A stretch of DNA of 64,000 bases from Methanoregulaceae archaeon (lineage in GTDB: Archaea; Halobacteriota; Methanomicrobia; Methanomicrobiales; Methanospirillaceae), in contig JACTVG010000003.1 in assembly GCA_015660965.1 (NCBI GenBank), forward strand, positions 62,001 to 126,000. The letters run 5' to 3'. The position numbers were made by a program, and so were the translations under genes. The notes under the pieces were generated by a model, which saw only the letters and a program-made list of their open reading frames with translations, searched no databases and was not told where the DNA came from. Shown in pieces: positions 53,218-61,973 of this stretch. Every line of letters starts with the position of its first letter. Position 1 is the first letter of the stretch.

Positions 53218-53499
53218 ATGACCACCCAGGTACGAGCTTTTCATATCCTTGTAAAAAGTGAGGATGATGCCCGGAAGATTATGAAACGTCTCAATGATGG
53301 CGAAGAATTTGCTAAAGTTGCTCGCAGGTTCTCTTCTTGTCCATCTGGCAAAAATGGTGGTGACCTTGGCTGGTTTGGTAAAGGACAGATGGCCCCAGAA
53401 TTTGAACAAGCTGCATTTGCTGCTGATGTTGGAAAAGCCATTGGTCCAATCAAGACGCAATTCGGATACCATGTCATTAAAGTTGCTGGTAAAAAGTGA
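53218..53499 (+). CDS. Parvulin-type peptidyl-prolyl isomerase
   Basis: 93 residues, the whole of a single rotamase domain. VRAFHILVKSEDDARKI, FAKVARRFSSCPSGKNGGDLGWFGKGQMAPEFEQAAFA and TQFGYHVIKV are the PpiC/parvulin motifs. Cytosolic prolyl isomerase, as in Thaumarchaeota and methanogens. Preceded by a TATA box for a leaderless transcript. Confidence 0.93.
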   Translation: MTTQVRAFHILVKSEDDARKIMKRLNDGEEFAKVARRFSSCPSGKNGGDLGWFGKGQMAPEFEQAAFAADVGKAIGPIKTQFGYHVIKVAGKK

Positions 53500-53622
53500 C
53501 GATTAGGTACTTATGTTAATTTACTAATTTTATTGGCGATAGACTACCGTTGCTATATTATTTTTTAATAATTTTCTTTTTGCGAGAGTTTTTTGCGGAC
53601 AAACACACGATCTAAGTACAGC

Positions 53623-53994
53623 ATGACCATCCACGGGATTAAGGGAGAACTTCTTGATCTCCTCTTTCAAATGGGACGCGATGCCCATCCTAACGAATTT
53701 GTTGCCATTTTGAAAGAGAACAAGGGGGTTATTGATGAAGTTAACTTGCTCCCAGGGACGGTGACAGGTGAATCTTCGGCATCCCTGCTATTTGATATGA
53801 TGCCACTATCCACTCACATAGCAGGTAGTTGTCACAGCCATCCAAACGGCATGCTTCTCCCTTCGGATGCCGATGTCCGTTTCTTTCCCAGAACCGGGAG
53901 ATACCATATCATTATTGGTTATCCATATAACAATACCAACTGGCGTTGCTTTACTGTTGATGGTCAGCTTTGTAAGATTGATGTGATTGCATGA
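53623..53994 (+). CDS. JAMM/MPN metalloprotease family protein
   Basis: 123 residues from ATG 53623. JAMM motif: E in HPNEFVAIL, then SCHSHPNGMLLPSDAD (H-x-H-x7-S-x2-D) with all zinc ligands. Related archaeal proteins remove ubiquitin-like SAMP modifiers, and this one may do the same. It overlaps the ribL gene by 4 bp. Confidence 0.88.
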   Translation: MTIHGIKGELLDLLFQMGRDAHPNEFVAILKENKGVIDEVNLLPGTVTGESSASLLFDMMPLSTHIAGSCHSHPNGMLLPSDADVRFFPRTGRYHIIIGYPYNNTNWRCFTVDGQLCKIDVIA

Positions 53995-54440
53995 AGAGAG
54001 TTGTTGCAACAGGTACATTTGACATCATTCACCCAGGTCACCTCTTCTATCTGGAACAATCGAAAAAACTGGGCGACGAGCTCTATGTTATTGTTGCACG
54101 AGACGCTAATGTGAAGCATAAACCCCATCCAATCATCCCCGAAGAACAACGTCGCAGGATTGTTGCAGCCCTTCGATGTGTTGATCATGCAATCCTTGGA
54201 GATAAAACGGATATGTTCCATCCAATTGAAGATATCCGTCCTGCAGTGATCACAATCGGATTTAATCAGCATTTTGATGAGGAAAAACTCAGGCAACAGC
54301 TTACTTCACGCGGGCTTTCTCCCCAGATTATACGAATTGGAAAATATGGGGATGATGAGCTCTGTAGTTCGCGTCTCGTTGTGAAAAGGATCATTGAAAA
54401 AAGAGGTGGTCAAGACGGGGTCTGGGATCAGTCCAGATAA
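53991..54440 (+). CDS. ribL: FAD synthase (archaeal type)
   Basis: 149 residues. VVATGTFDIIHPGHLFYLEQ includes the nucleotidyltransferase HxGH motif, KHKPHPIIPEEQRRRIVAAL and ITIGFNQHFDE are the further conserved blocks of RibL. It adenylates FMN to FAD. Start overlaps the JAMM stop (ATGA). Confidence 0.93.
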   Translation: MKRVVATGTFDIIHPGHLFYLEQSKKLGDELYVIVARDANVKHKPHPIIPEEQRRRIVAALRCVDHAILGDKTDMFHPIEDIRPAVITIGFNQHFDEEKLRQQLTSRGLSPQIIRIGKYGDDELCSSRLVVKRIIEKRGGQDGVWDQSR

Positions 54441-55129
54441 AAGGGACAATCTTTTGTCAAGCATTCCTTATTTAGGGCGGAGAATTGGCACGTAATTGGT
54501 GTTGTAATTGGCATAACGATACCAAGGTTTTCTCGAGTAAAGTCAGCAGCTGATCGGATAGCAAGAAACGAATTGCGCTTACAACATCTCGGACCACCAT
54601 GCATGGCAATCTTTTCAAGACTTTTTGCAGTGATGAGATTGGAGAGTTTCCATTCTTCTCGTGAGAGCGGGGTAGCTCCTGTGATAAGCGAGAGAAAAAT
54701 TCCGGTTCCAACCGCGGCCCCACAATCACCAAGAAATCCACAGAAACCGCCTTTTATCATTTCTGCTCTCTGCCGTGCTTGCCCAATTTTCTGGACTTTT
54801 GTATCCAAGTTTCCTTTAACATTATAATAGGCGGCAATGAGTGCTGCAGGTACTAGGAAATGGTGTTCGGGACCGTGCATATTTACTGTTGGATTTTTCA
54901 TTAGGGTTTGAGCGATGGCAATAGGATCTAGTATAGTTGTCGTTGTACAATATTTTTCGATAACATCTTCCGCCGGTAATCTGTGGCAGCGGTCGCAAAC
55001 AAAGTGTCCGTTTACACAGAGTGTAGAAGTATCCTGCACATCACTACAATATACGCATTTTGCACGTTTTGGGATCTCAAGATATGTAAGTTCCTTCCCG
55101 CAGACAATACAGCCACTCGATTTTTCCAT
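54428..55129 (-). CDS. DUF5714 domain protein with N-terminal zinc fingers
   Basis: 233 residues from ATG 55129. N-terminal double zinc-ribbon (GCIVCGKELTYL, CVYCSDVQDTSTLCVNGHFVCDRCH). Then MHGPEHHFLVPAALIAAYYN, and GGFCGFLGDCGAAVGTGIFLSLITGATPLSREEW, typical of DUF5714 of methanogens. Conserved His and Cys suggest a metal-dependent enzyme. C-terminal KECLTKDCPFY. It is convergent with ribL, overlapping 13 bp. Confidence 0.85.
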   Translation of the reverse strand: MEKSSGCIVCGKELTYLEIPKRAKCVYCSDVQDTSTLCVNGHFVCDRCHRLPAEDVIEKYCTTTTILDPIAIAQTLMKNPTVNMHGPEHHFLVPAALIAAYYNVKGNLDTKVQKIGQARQRAEMIKGGFCGFLGDCGAAVGTGIFLSLITGATPLSREEWKLSNLITAKSLEKIAMHGGPRCCKRNSFLAIRSAADFTRENLGIVMPITTPITCQFSALNKECLTKDCPFYLD

Positions 55130-55237
55130 GCACACACCATTGATATTAGTTCTATCTATGTTTTAGGAAAAAACATATTTGACAGGAAACATTTATTGAG
55201 TTTCACCCGCATCCTCTCAATACAGGAGTGTGTTGTG

Positions 55238-55876
55238 GTGCCGACCATTAAAACCGAAATATCAAAACTCAAGAGTCTCGCATGGGAAAAAGGGGCTGTT
55301 GCAAAACAGATTACGGTCACAGATATAATTGTCTCGCAATGGGTTCGGTTTAAGTGCCGGTATGGGTGCAAAGGATACGCAAAACATCTAGGATGTCCAC
55401 CTTATGCTCCTTCACCAGAAGAAACAAAACGAATGGTTAAGGAATACCATACAGGGCTCCTTATTAGATTTGATGGTGTTCCTGGCCACCCGAAATTTAC
55501 GGGAGATGATCTACCAGAAGATTTCCATCATTTTTATAAAGATCTAATTCTATGGGTGAACACAACCACCCACATGCTTGAAAAGACAGCTTTCTACGAT
55601 GGGTTTTACAAAGCATTCGCATTTGGCGGATATCCGTGTATTTATTGCGAGGAGTGTGTTGCTGAAGAGTGCGAAGGTGTTGTAGATGAGAGTATCCGCA
55701 GAAAATGTAGGCACATGGATATGGTTCGTCCAAGTATGGAAGCAGCAGGTATGGATGTATTTGCTACGGCGAAGAATGCTGGGTGGGAGCTTCAAACGAT
55801 CCCTTGTAAAAACAAGGAATACGGAAAAGTCATTCACAGTGATATAGTATCTATTGCTCTGTTGTTACTTGAATGA
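55238..55876 (+). CDS. DUF2284 metal-binding protein
   Basis: 212 residues from GTG 55238, chosen since AGGAG lies 9 nt upstream. Cys-rich motifs: FKCRYGCKGYAKHLGCPPYAPSP and FGGYPCIYCEECVAEECEG, plus RRKCRHMDMVRPSMEAAGMDVF. This is the DUF2284 pattern, likely binding Fe-S clusters. Located upstream of a ferredoxin and a DUF169 gene in the same orientation. Confidence 0.88.
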   Translation: MPTIKTEISKLKSLAWEKGAVAKQITVTDIIVSQWVRFKCRYGCKGYAKHLGCPPYAPSPEETKRMVKEYHTGLLIRFDGVPGHPKFTGDDLPEDFHHFYKDLILWVNTTTHMLEKTAFYDGFYKAFAFGGYPCIYCEECVAEECEGVVDESIRRKCRHMDMVRPSMEAAGMDVFATAKNAGWELQTIPCKNKEYGKVIHSDIVSIALLLLE

Positions 55877-55952
55877 ACGCATAATTGACATGTTTTTTAG
55901 GAGATTACGCCCAGATTTATTTAATAAAAAGAGATGTAAATAAGGGACTAGT

Positions 55953-56177
55953 ATGAAGGTTATCATTGATCGTTCCGATTGTGTAAGTTGTGGCACATGC
56001 TATGAGACATGCCCGACATTTTTCGAACAAAATCCTGATGATACGTTTAGTCAAATAATTGAAAAATTTCGCTTTAATGGAAATATTGGTGAAGGTATTC
56101 CCCCCCAAGATTTGGAGAATTGTGCGAAAGAGGCCGCAAATCTCTGTCCATCATCAATCATCCATATAGAAGAATAA
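55953..56177 (+). CDS. Ferredoxin, single [4Fe-4S]
   Basis: 74 residues. CVSCGTCYETCP with a distal CPSS supplies one [4Fe-4S] cluster; an additional Cys in NCAKEAANLCP fits the usual pattern of 3+1. There is a 35-residue insertion between the motifs (FFEQNPDDTFSQII). Possibly the electron carrier for its DUF2284/DUF169 neighbours. Confidence 0.9.
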   Translation: MKVIIDRSDCVSCGTCYETCPTFFEQNPDDTFSQIIEKFRFNGNIGEGIPPQDLENCAKEAANLCPSSIIHIEE

Positions 56178-56316
56178 TTCTCAATTATTTGTACTCAAAT
56201 TAAATTCATAAAACTAAAAAATTAAAAACTAAAATTTTTCCGTAACTATTTGAATGAGAAGGATAATCTAACTTTCAGCGAGATTAGATAATTATTCGAA
56301 ATTTACGAGGGATGAT

Positions 56317-57150
56317 ATGGAGAGTATTACCGCTGAAAAACTTCATCTTGATTTTCAACCTGTAGCGATTTTATGGTCCAATACAAAACCTGCAGGAGCA
56401 CTTCAATTGAAGCTTCATGCACAATCATGCATCATGTATCTCTTTGCCCAAGTCGTCACCAAAGGAAGGACCGCTGTCTTTGACCGAGAAACGTATGGAT
56501 GCCCCGGAGCACGTGCAGGATTGGGATTTGGTAATGGATATTACGATGCCTTCGGTGGAGCCGGCACTGAATTTATGGCTGCATTCTTTGTCAAAGGTAT
56601 GGAGAGTTGCAAGGATCCAGAGAGATATATCTCAATTGTCCAGCACATGCCAGAACGCGAGCGTGCTAAGTTTATCAAAGGTGAACGCCTCCACAAAAAT
56701 ATTGAAAAGGCAAAGAAATTCATGACTCAGGATCTACCGATTACTGATATCTCAGAGCGATATGTAATATTCACTCCACTAAGCAAGGTTGAGGCACATG
56801 AACGCCCGGTTGTAGTGATTTTTGTTGCAAACCCACTTCAAATAACTGGGCTTGTGACCCTAGTTGGAGCAGTACGTGAGGGAATCGATCCAATTCGGGT
56901 TCCACCAATGGCTGCTTGCCAGCAGATTGGGGCATTTGTTTACCACGAAGCTCAGCAGGTGCATCCACGTGCAGTCCTCGGTTACACAGACCTTGCAGCA
57001 CGTAAAAATGTTGGAAAAACGATCCCAGAAAATATGTTTACATTTGCGGTACCTTACCAACTTTTTAAAGACATGGAAGTGGAAGCAAAGGATGGTGTCT
57101 TTGATGGTCCAATCTGGTTAGATTTGACGGGATGCCAAAAAGTGAAATGA
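56317..57150 (+). CDS. DUF169 family protein
   Basis: 277 residues. VAILWSNTKPAGALQLKLHAQSCIMYL, then TAVFDRETYGCPGARAGLGFG is the DUF169 signature with conserved Cys. ACQQIG and IPENMFTFAVPYQLFKDMEV close the domain. It has possible metal-binding Cys. The second copy of the family here (other at 44669) with low similarity between them. Confidence 0.85.
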   Translation: MESITAEKLHLDFQPVAILWSNTKPAGALQLKLHAQSCIMYLFAQVVTKGRTAVFDRETYGCPGARAGLGFGNGYYDAFGGAGTEFMAAFFVKGMESCKDPERYISIVQHMPERERAKFIKGERLHKNIEKAKKFMTQDLPITDISERYVIFTPLSKVEAHERPVVVIFVANPLQITGLVTLVGAVREGIDPIRVPPMAACQQIGAFVYHEAQQVHPRAVLGYTDLAARKNVGKTIPENMFTFAVPYQLFKDMEVEAKDGVFDGPIWLDLTGCQKVK

Positions 57151-57216
57151 TTTTTTATTCATTCACTAATTTATTAATCGGGCCTCGATCAGATGCTTCC
57201 TTTTTTTGAGGGATCG

Positions 57217-58353
57217 TTAATGTCCATGTGAGTGGTGAGTGACTCTTCTTCGCCCGGGCATTGTCATCCATCTGCGTAATCCTGTGCAGTACTTCGCGGT
57301 AAATGCACCAACAATTGAGGTAATGATCACCATTCCGGCAATCGTAGTTGCAACGATCGGAGAACCGTAAAGTGCCGCTAATGCGATCGAAAACTCGCCC
57401 CTACCAATAGTATTACCCCAAATCTCGATACCCGCGAGTGCCGATTCGTGGATAAAAATACCAGTTAGTATACCAGAAATGAATTTACTCACTACCGCAA
57501 GAATACTGATAATAAGAATCACCATCATATTCACTCCACCGGCAAGATTGATGGTGATACCGAAAAATACGAAAAAAACTACTAAAAAGACGTCCTTAAA
57601 AGGTCGAGCGTGCATTTCAAATGCATCAGGATCCGTTGTTGCAAGGGCAGCACCGAGTGCAATAACCATCATCGTCTCAGGTACCCCAATATACATCGAG
57701 AACGACGCTGTAGTGAGCACTGCACCAAATGTGAAAAGAATAGGTAGTTCATCGGATCTGTCAAGTAAGCTGATAAGAAATTCCTTACCGTAATGAGCGA
57801 TGATATACATAATCCCTAACACCCCTGCAATCTTAATGAAAAAGAGCATGGGGTTTTGATCACCGGCTGAGATAATCGCTAGGAATAGAATAAGGGCGAG
57901 ATCCTCGAACATCATAAGCCAGATCACCGTCTCCGCCTCCCTCATCATCAATTTCCTGTTTTCGATTAAGGATGTGATCGCCATCGCCGTGCTCGAAATA
58001 TAAAACGCTGAAGCAATAACAAGCGATTCGAGAAGGGAAAAACCGAACATGTATGCAGCAACAAATCCGATGACCATGTTTATATTGAGGTCAATAACCC
58101 CGCTTGTTAAAACCGATGAACGATTCGCTGCGATCCGGTCAAGCTTTAGCTCAAGACCCATAAAGAAAAGTAAAAAAATTAGTCCCATCTGTGAAAAAAA
58201 GCGACTGATTTCATCGGAATTTACGAGTGCGAACCCGCTTTTACCAAGCAGAACTCCACCAATAATATAAAACGGAATTGGAGGAATCGAAAGATACTTA
58301 GTAATTAAAGCAAGCAAGACGCATAGGAACAGTGCGAGGACGATACCTTCCAT
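57217..58353 (-). CDS. Cation:proton antiporter, KhtU-like (CPA2)
   Basis: 378 residues, about 11-12 TM helices. PFYIIGGVLLGKSGFAL is the CPA2 gate region, GLELKLDR and SSTAMAITSLIENR the core motifs, GRGEFSIAL the last helix pair. Ends in a His-rich tail (HHSHGH). It should exchange K+ (or NH4+) for H+. Its ATG overlaps the stop of the KhtT-like gene (TAATG). Confidence 0.9.
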   Translation of the reverse strand: MEGIVLALFLCVLLALITKYLSIPPIPFYIIGGVLLGKSGFALVNSDEISRFFSQMGLIFLLFFMGLELKLDRIAANRSSVLTSGVIDLNINMVIGFVAAYMFGFSLLESLVIASAFYISSTAMAITSLIENRKLMMREAETVIWLMMFEDLALILFLAIISAGDQNPMLFFIKIAGVLGIMYIIAHYGKEFLISLLDRSDELPILFTFGAVLTTASFSMYIGVPETMMVIALGAALATTDPDAFEMHARPFKDVFLVVFFVFFGITINLAGGVNMMVILIISILAVVSKFISGILTGIFIHESALAGIEIWGNTIGRGEFSIALAALYGSPIVATTIAGMVIITSIVGAFTAKYCTGLRRWMTMPGRRRVTHHSHGH

Positions 58354-58838
58354 TAATCCACCATGACTTCGCGCTCGAACCTCTTGAGCTGGTCGGTCTC
58401 TCCGATCACGACAACAGCATCACCGGTTTCGAAAACGAACGACGGTGGGGGATTGATAATGTTTTTATCTTTGCGACTGACTGCGATAATCGTGACACCT
58501 GTTTTGGTGCGAATCTGAAGGTCTTCGATCGTCTTTCCTGCAATAGATTTTTGGATGAGGTACGTGTGGATGGTAATACGTAAGTCTGCAAGTGCCGAAA
58601 ATGCAATTTCAACACTTTCAGATTCTGCTTCAATTATCGCACCTGTGAGGATGTTGCCTAATCTTCGTGCCTCCATCGGCGTCATTTCCGCAGCACTTGG
58701 TGTATGACAACCTTTCTGAAGAGTATACATCTGAATAGTTGCCGTTTTCGTAAAGAAAATGGCGACAATGTCACCTTTGTCGGTCTCAAACTCATACTTT
58801 GTCCCGACACCGGGAAGATTCACCGATCGGAGAGCCAT
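58353..58838 (-). CDS. KhtT-like regulatory subunit with TrkA-C domain
   Basis: 161 residues from ATG 58838. SVNLPGVGTKYEFETDKGDIVAIFF is the KhtT N-terminal domain, and GKTIEDLQIRTKTGVTIIAVSR...FETGDAVVVIGETDQL is a TrkA_C (RCK-C) domain. In Bacillus, KhtT gates KhtU by binding cyclic di-AMP; whether that holds here is unknown. Operon with the antiporter. Confidence 0.88.
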   Translation of the reverse strand: MALRSVNLPGVGTKYEFETDKGDIVAIFFTKTATIQMYTLQKGCHTPSAAEMTPMEARRLGNILTGAIIEAESESVEIAFSALADLRITIHTYLIQKSIAGKTIEDLQIRTKTGVTIIAVSRKDKNIINPPPSFVFETGDAVVVIGETDQLKRFEREVMVD

Positions 58839-58932
58839 AGCGAACAATAGTGAATCGACGTCAAAGATATTTGAGGGTTATGAAGAGCAGTACTGTTTAA
58901 GTTTAGATATTACAAGAAAAGAGACGTGCCAG

Positions 58933-58953
58933 CGTCCCTTTAATTAAGGGACG
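58933..58953. other. Intergenic hairpin
   Basis: Perfect 8-bp inverted repeat CGTCCCTT/AAGGGACG around a 5-nt loop (TAATT), in the 353-bp region between khtT and porB. It is upstream of both genes so not a terminator. It may be an operator or part of a structured RNA. Confidence 0.4.
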
Positions 58954-58977
58954 GACACATTCAAGATAGAGGGGTTT

Positions 58978-59031
58978 GGAAGGGCGAATTCTATGGTTCC
59001 TCATCCATAGATTAGGTAGTTTTCGCCTTCC
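58978..59031. other. Two-stem structured element
   Basis: Outer arms GGAAGGGCGAA and TTCGCCTTCC pair with one bulged G. Inside is a perfect 7-bp hairpin TCTATGG/CCATAGA with an 8-nt loop. Located 160-215 bp before the porB coding region. It could be a leader RNA or a protein site; function unknown. Confidence 0.4.
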
Positions 59032-59191
59032 TCATAACAACATCCAGATCAGTGTAGTATAAACACCAGCCGTGCACTGTGAAAGTGACAGATTATAAGG
59101 AATGATACTTTTTTGGCAGATCGGTTACAAATAATGCTAGATTCGCAACTTTATTTTTCGCGAAAATAAACGACTGCAGGAGCCTGATAGT

Positions 59192-60073
59192 ATCACTGAA
59201 CTTCCCAAACAGGAATATATTTTAAAGTGCACATCTGCATGTGCCGGCTGTAGCGCATCGCTTTCTTTGCGATACATATTTAAAGCCGCAGGATCGGATA
59301 CCATTCTCGTCGTTCCAGCGTCCTGTACGAGTATAATCCAGGGTATTTATCCAAACACCGCTATGAACATTCCCGTTTATAATATTGCATTCGCTGCTGC
59401 CGCTGCATGTGCTTCAGGAATGAGTGAAGCTCTGCGTTCGATAGGAAAAAAGACCAATGTGATTGTATTTGCAGGTGATGGTGGGACAGTAGATATAGGT
59501 ATCCAATCAATGTCTGGTGCTTTTGAACGCGGTACCGATTTCCTATACATCTGTTATGACAACGAAGCGTACGGTAATACCGGTATGCAGAGATCAGGCG
59601 CAACACCGTTAGGTGCTAAGACAACAACAACCCCGGGTGGTAAGACACATGCAAAAAAGGATATCGATATGATCATCGCCGCCCATAACCCTCCATACAT
59701 GGCGACAGCCTGTGGTGCGTTTCCCCAAGACCTGTTCAAAAAGGTACAGAAGGCACTTACATTCCGTGGTCCCTCGTTTATTCACATCCTCACGCCTTGT
59801 CCACCCGGATGGAGATACTCGACTGAGAAGACTGTGGAAATTGGCAAGCTCGCGGTAAAATCAGGTATGTGGGTGCTTTACGAGCGTGAATACGGGAAAC
59901 TCTCAATCAGCAGTCCATCGAAGGTTGCCATTAAGAAACCAATCCCGCTTGAAGATTATCTCACCCCACAGGGCAGATTCAAGGGAATCGATGAAAAGAC
60001 TCTCAACATCCTCAAACAGCAGGTAGCTAAGAATTTGGAGCAGCTGGCACGAGAGGAGTCAGGAATATGCTGA
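59192..60073 (+). CDS. porB: 2-oxoacid (pyruvate):ferredoxin oxidoreductase, beta subunit
   Basis: Thiamine-diphosphate-binding subunit. VIVFAGDGGTVDIGIQSMSGAFERG is the TPP/Mg motif (GDG...), and YDNEAYGNTGMQ the NEAY.NTG motif diagnostic of PorB. C-terminal ILTPCPPGWRY is typical. The Cys motif of the N-terminal Fe-S cluster (CTSACAGCSAS) is encoded at about 59228-59260, upstream of the first conventional start (TTG 59267). A ribosome site AGGAG (59178-59182) precedes ATC at 59192, so I mark the gene from there; the open frame extends to a TAG at 59138. Either a non-standard start is used or the start was lost. First gene of the B-A-G-D operon. Confidence 0.8.
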   Translation: MTELPKQEYILKCTSACAGCSASLSLRYIFKAAGSDTILVVPASCTSIIQGIYPNTAMNIPVYNIAFAAAAACASGMSEALRSIGKKTNVIVFAGDGGTVDIGIQSMSGAFERGTDFLYICYDNEAYGNTGMQRSGATPLGAKTTTTPGGKTHAKKDIDMIIAAHNPPYMATACGAFPQDLFKKVQKALTFRGPSFIHILTPCPPGWRYSTEKTVEIGKLAVKSGMWVLYEREYGKLSISSPSKVAIKKPIPLEDYLTPQGRFKGIDEKTLNILKQQVAKNLEQLAREESGIC

Positions 60074-61179
60074 TGGTGTCAACTGGGAACAAAGCGGTAG
60101 CGATTGCGGTTAAACAAGTAAAACCGGAAGTGATTGCAGCATACCCTATCACACCGCAAACTGAGATTGTTGAACAGATAGCTGAGTATGTTACTACTGG
60201 AGAGTTGAAGAGTCGATACATCCCAGTCGAAAGCGAACATTCTGCAATGGCAGCTTGTATTGGAGCGAGCATTACTGGCGCACGAACCTTTACCGCGACC
60301 AGTTCGCATGGGCTCTTATACATGCATGAGATGACGAACTGGGCAGCGGGTGCTCGTGTGCCTATTGTGATGGCGAATGTGAATCGGGCATTAGGTCCAG
60401 GATGGAATATTTGGGCTGAACACACCGATTCCATCCAAGAACGTGATACTGGTTGGCTGCAAGTCTATGTGAGTACAGTGCAGGAAGCATATGATACAAC
60501 ACTGATGGCATTCAGAATTGCTGAGCATGATGATGTACTCCTCCCAGTTATGGTTAACCTTGATGGGTTTGCTTTAAGTCACATTATGCAGTCTTTAGAA
60601 ACCATTGATCTTGGTGATTTTATTCCACCACTCCATTTGCCTCATGCTATTGACCCAAAAAACCCCATGGGTTATGGCACTTTGACCGGTCCTGATGAAT
60701 ATTTTAAATTTCGTTGGGAGATCGAACGGTCGATGCGGGATTCAATGAAAATTATTCAAGCGACGGAGAAGGAGTACGCTGAACGTTTTGGAAGGACGTA
60801 TGGTTTCACTGAGGATTATCGCTGTGATGATGCAAAAGTCGTTATTGTCTCTATGGGCACATTAGGCAAGGAGGCAGAGGTCTCTGTTGATGTCTTGAGG
60901 AAAGAGGGCATTAAAGCCGGTTCAATGCGTTTAAGATGGTTCCGGCCATTCCCAAAACTTGACTTTGGTAGCAAGGACGTGGTCGTAATCGACCGGGATT
61001 ACTCCTTTGGATTTGGTGGTGTACTTGCAAATTCAATTCGAGCAAAGTGCGGAATACCGGTATACAGTGTGATCGCCGGACTTGGTGGCCAAGAAGTAAC
61101 CTATGATGATATTGCAGGTTTTGTAAGAGACCGCCGGATTGGGGATGAATTGTGGTTTGGAGTGGAGCCCAATGTTTGA
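60067..61179 (+). CDS. porA: 2-oxoacid:ferredoxin oxidoreductase, alpha subunit
   Basis: 370 residues. AAYPITPQTEIVEQIAEY is the pyrimidine-binding domain opening, ESEHSAMAACIGASITGARTFTATSSHGLLYMHEM follows, and NIWAEHTDSIQERDTGW is typical of pyruvate enzymes. C-terminal domain II with VVVIDRDYSFGFGG. Overlaps porB by 7 bp and porG by 8 bp. With B, G and D it makes acetyl-CoA into pyruvate for biosynthesis. Confidence 0.92.
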   Translation: MLMVSTGNKAVAIAVKQVKPEVIAAYPITPQTEIVEQIAEYVTTGELKSRYIPVESEHSAMAACIGASITGARTFTATSSHGLLYMHEMTNWAAGARVPIVMANVNRALGPGWNIWAEHTDSIQERDTGWLQVYVSTVQEAYDTTLMAFRIAEHDDVLLPVMVNLDGFALSHIMQSLETIDLGDFIPPLHLPHAIDPKNPMGYGTLTGPDEYFKFRWEIERSMRDSMKIIQATEKEYAERFGRTYGFTEDYRCDDAKVVIVSMGTLGKEAEVSVDVLRKEGIKAGSMRLRWFRPFPKLDFGSKDVVVIDRDYSFGFGGVLANSIRAKCGIPVYSVIAGLGGQEVTYDDIAGFVRDRRIGDELWFGVEPNV

Positions 61180-61699
61180 AGTCCGTATTCATTCTCGTGG
61201 CGGACAAGGTGGTGTTACTGCCGCACGCTTATTAGCTCTCGCTGCTATACGCGACAGGAAATACGCAAGTGCATTTCCATTCTATGGAGCGGAGCGACGT
61301 GGTGCACCGGTTGTTTCATTCGTTCGAATTGATGACAAACCTATAAAGGTATATAGTCAGATCCGAGAGCCAGACCTTGTTATTGTCCTTGATTCTAGCG
61401 TTATGGATGTTGTCGATGTACTTCACGGGTTGAAGAAAGGTGGGACGGTTGTAATCAACAGCGCTCATAAACCAAACTTTCCAGGTTATAAAACCTATAA
61501 TGTTGATTTGACCGATATCGCACTCAAGGCGAATCTCGTAGTCGCCGGAAGCCCGATCCTTAACACTCCTGTGCTAGGGGCACTTGCAAAACTTGGCCTT
61601 ATTACAGCTGCTTCAGCAAAGAAAGCAATTGCCGAAATGTTCACTGATGAACGCAATATCAAAGCTGCTGACGCCGCATTCCAAGAGATGGTCATATGA
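61172..61699 (+). CDS. porG: 2-oxoacid:ferredoxin oxidoreductase, gamma subunit
   Basis: 175 residues from ATG 61172 (GGAG upstream). IHSRGGQGGVTAARLLA and AFPFYGAERRGAPVVSFVRID are the gamma subunit motifs. Overlaps porA by 8 bp and porD by 4 bp (ATGA). Confidence 0.93.
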   Translation: MFEVRIHSRGGQGGVTAARLLALAAIRDRKYASAFPFYGAERRGAPVVSFVRIDDKPIKVYSQIREPDLVIVLDSSVMDVVDVLHGLKKGGTVVINSAHKPNFPGYKTYNVDLTDIALKANLVVAGSPILNTPVLGALAKLGLITAASAKKAIAEMFTDERNIKAADAAFQEMVI

Positions 61700-61947
61700 G
61701 TAAGCAGAAACGTCTTGCGATGAGCAACCCCATGGAGGGAGCATCGGGCAAGACAGGATCATGGCGTGTATTCCGACCGGTTGTTGATACAGAAAAATGT
61801 AATGAATGCGGATTGTGCGCAATGTACTGTCCTGACGCAGCTATTGATGAAGAACTCCAGGTCGACCTTAACTTCTGTAAAGGGTGCGGGATTTGTGCTA
61901 ATGAGTGCCCAAAGAAAGCAATCAAGATGGTAAGGGAAGAAAAGTAA
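61696..61947 (+). CDS. porD: 2-oxoacid:ferredoxin oxidoreductase, delta (ferredoxin) subunit
   Basis: 83 residues. Two [4Fe-4S] motifs: CNECGLCAMYCP and CKGCGICANECP. N-terminal NPMEGASGKTGSWRVFRPVVD is the standard PorD leader. Carries electrons to ferredoxin. Last gene of the operon. Confidence 0.93.
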   Translation: MSKQKRLAMSNPMEGASGKTGSWRVFRPVVDTEKCNECGLCAMYCPDAAIDEELQVDLNFCKGCGICANECPKKAIKMVREEK

Positions 61948-61973
61948 ATTTCCATCAAAATTATATCAAGATT

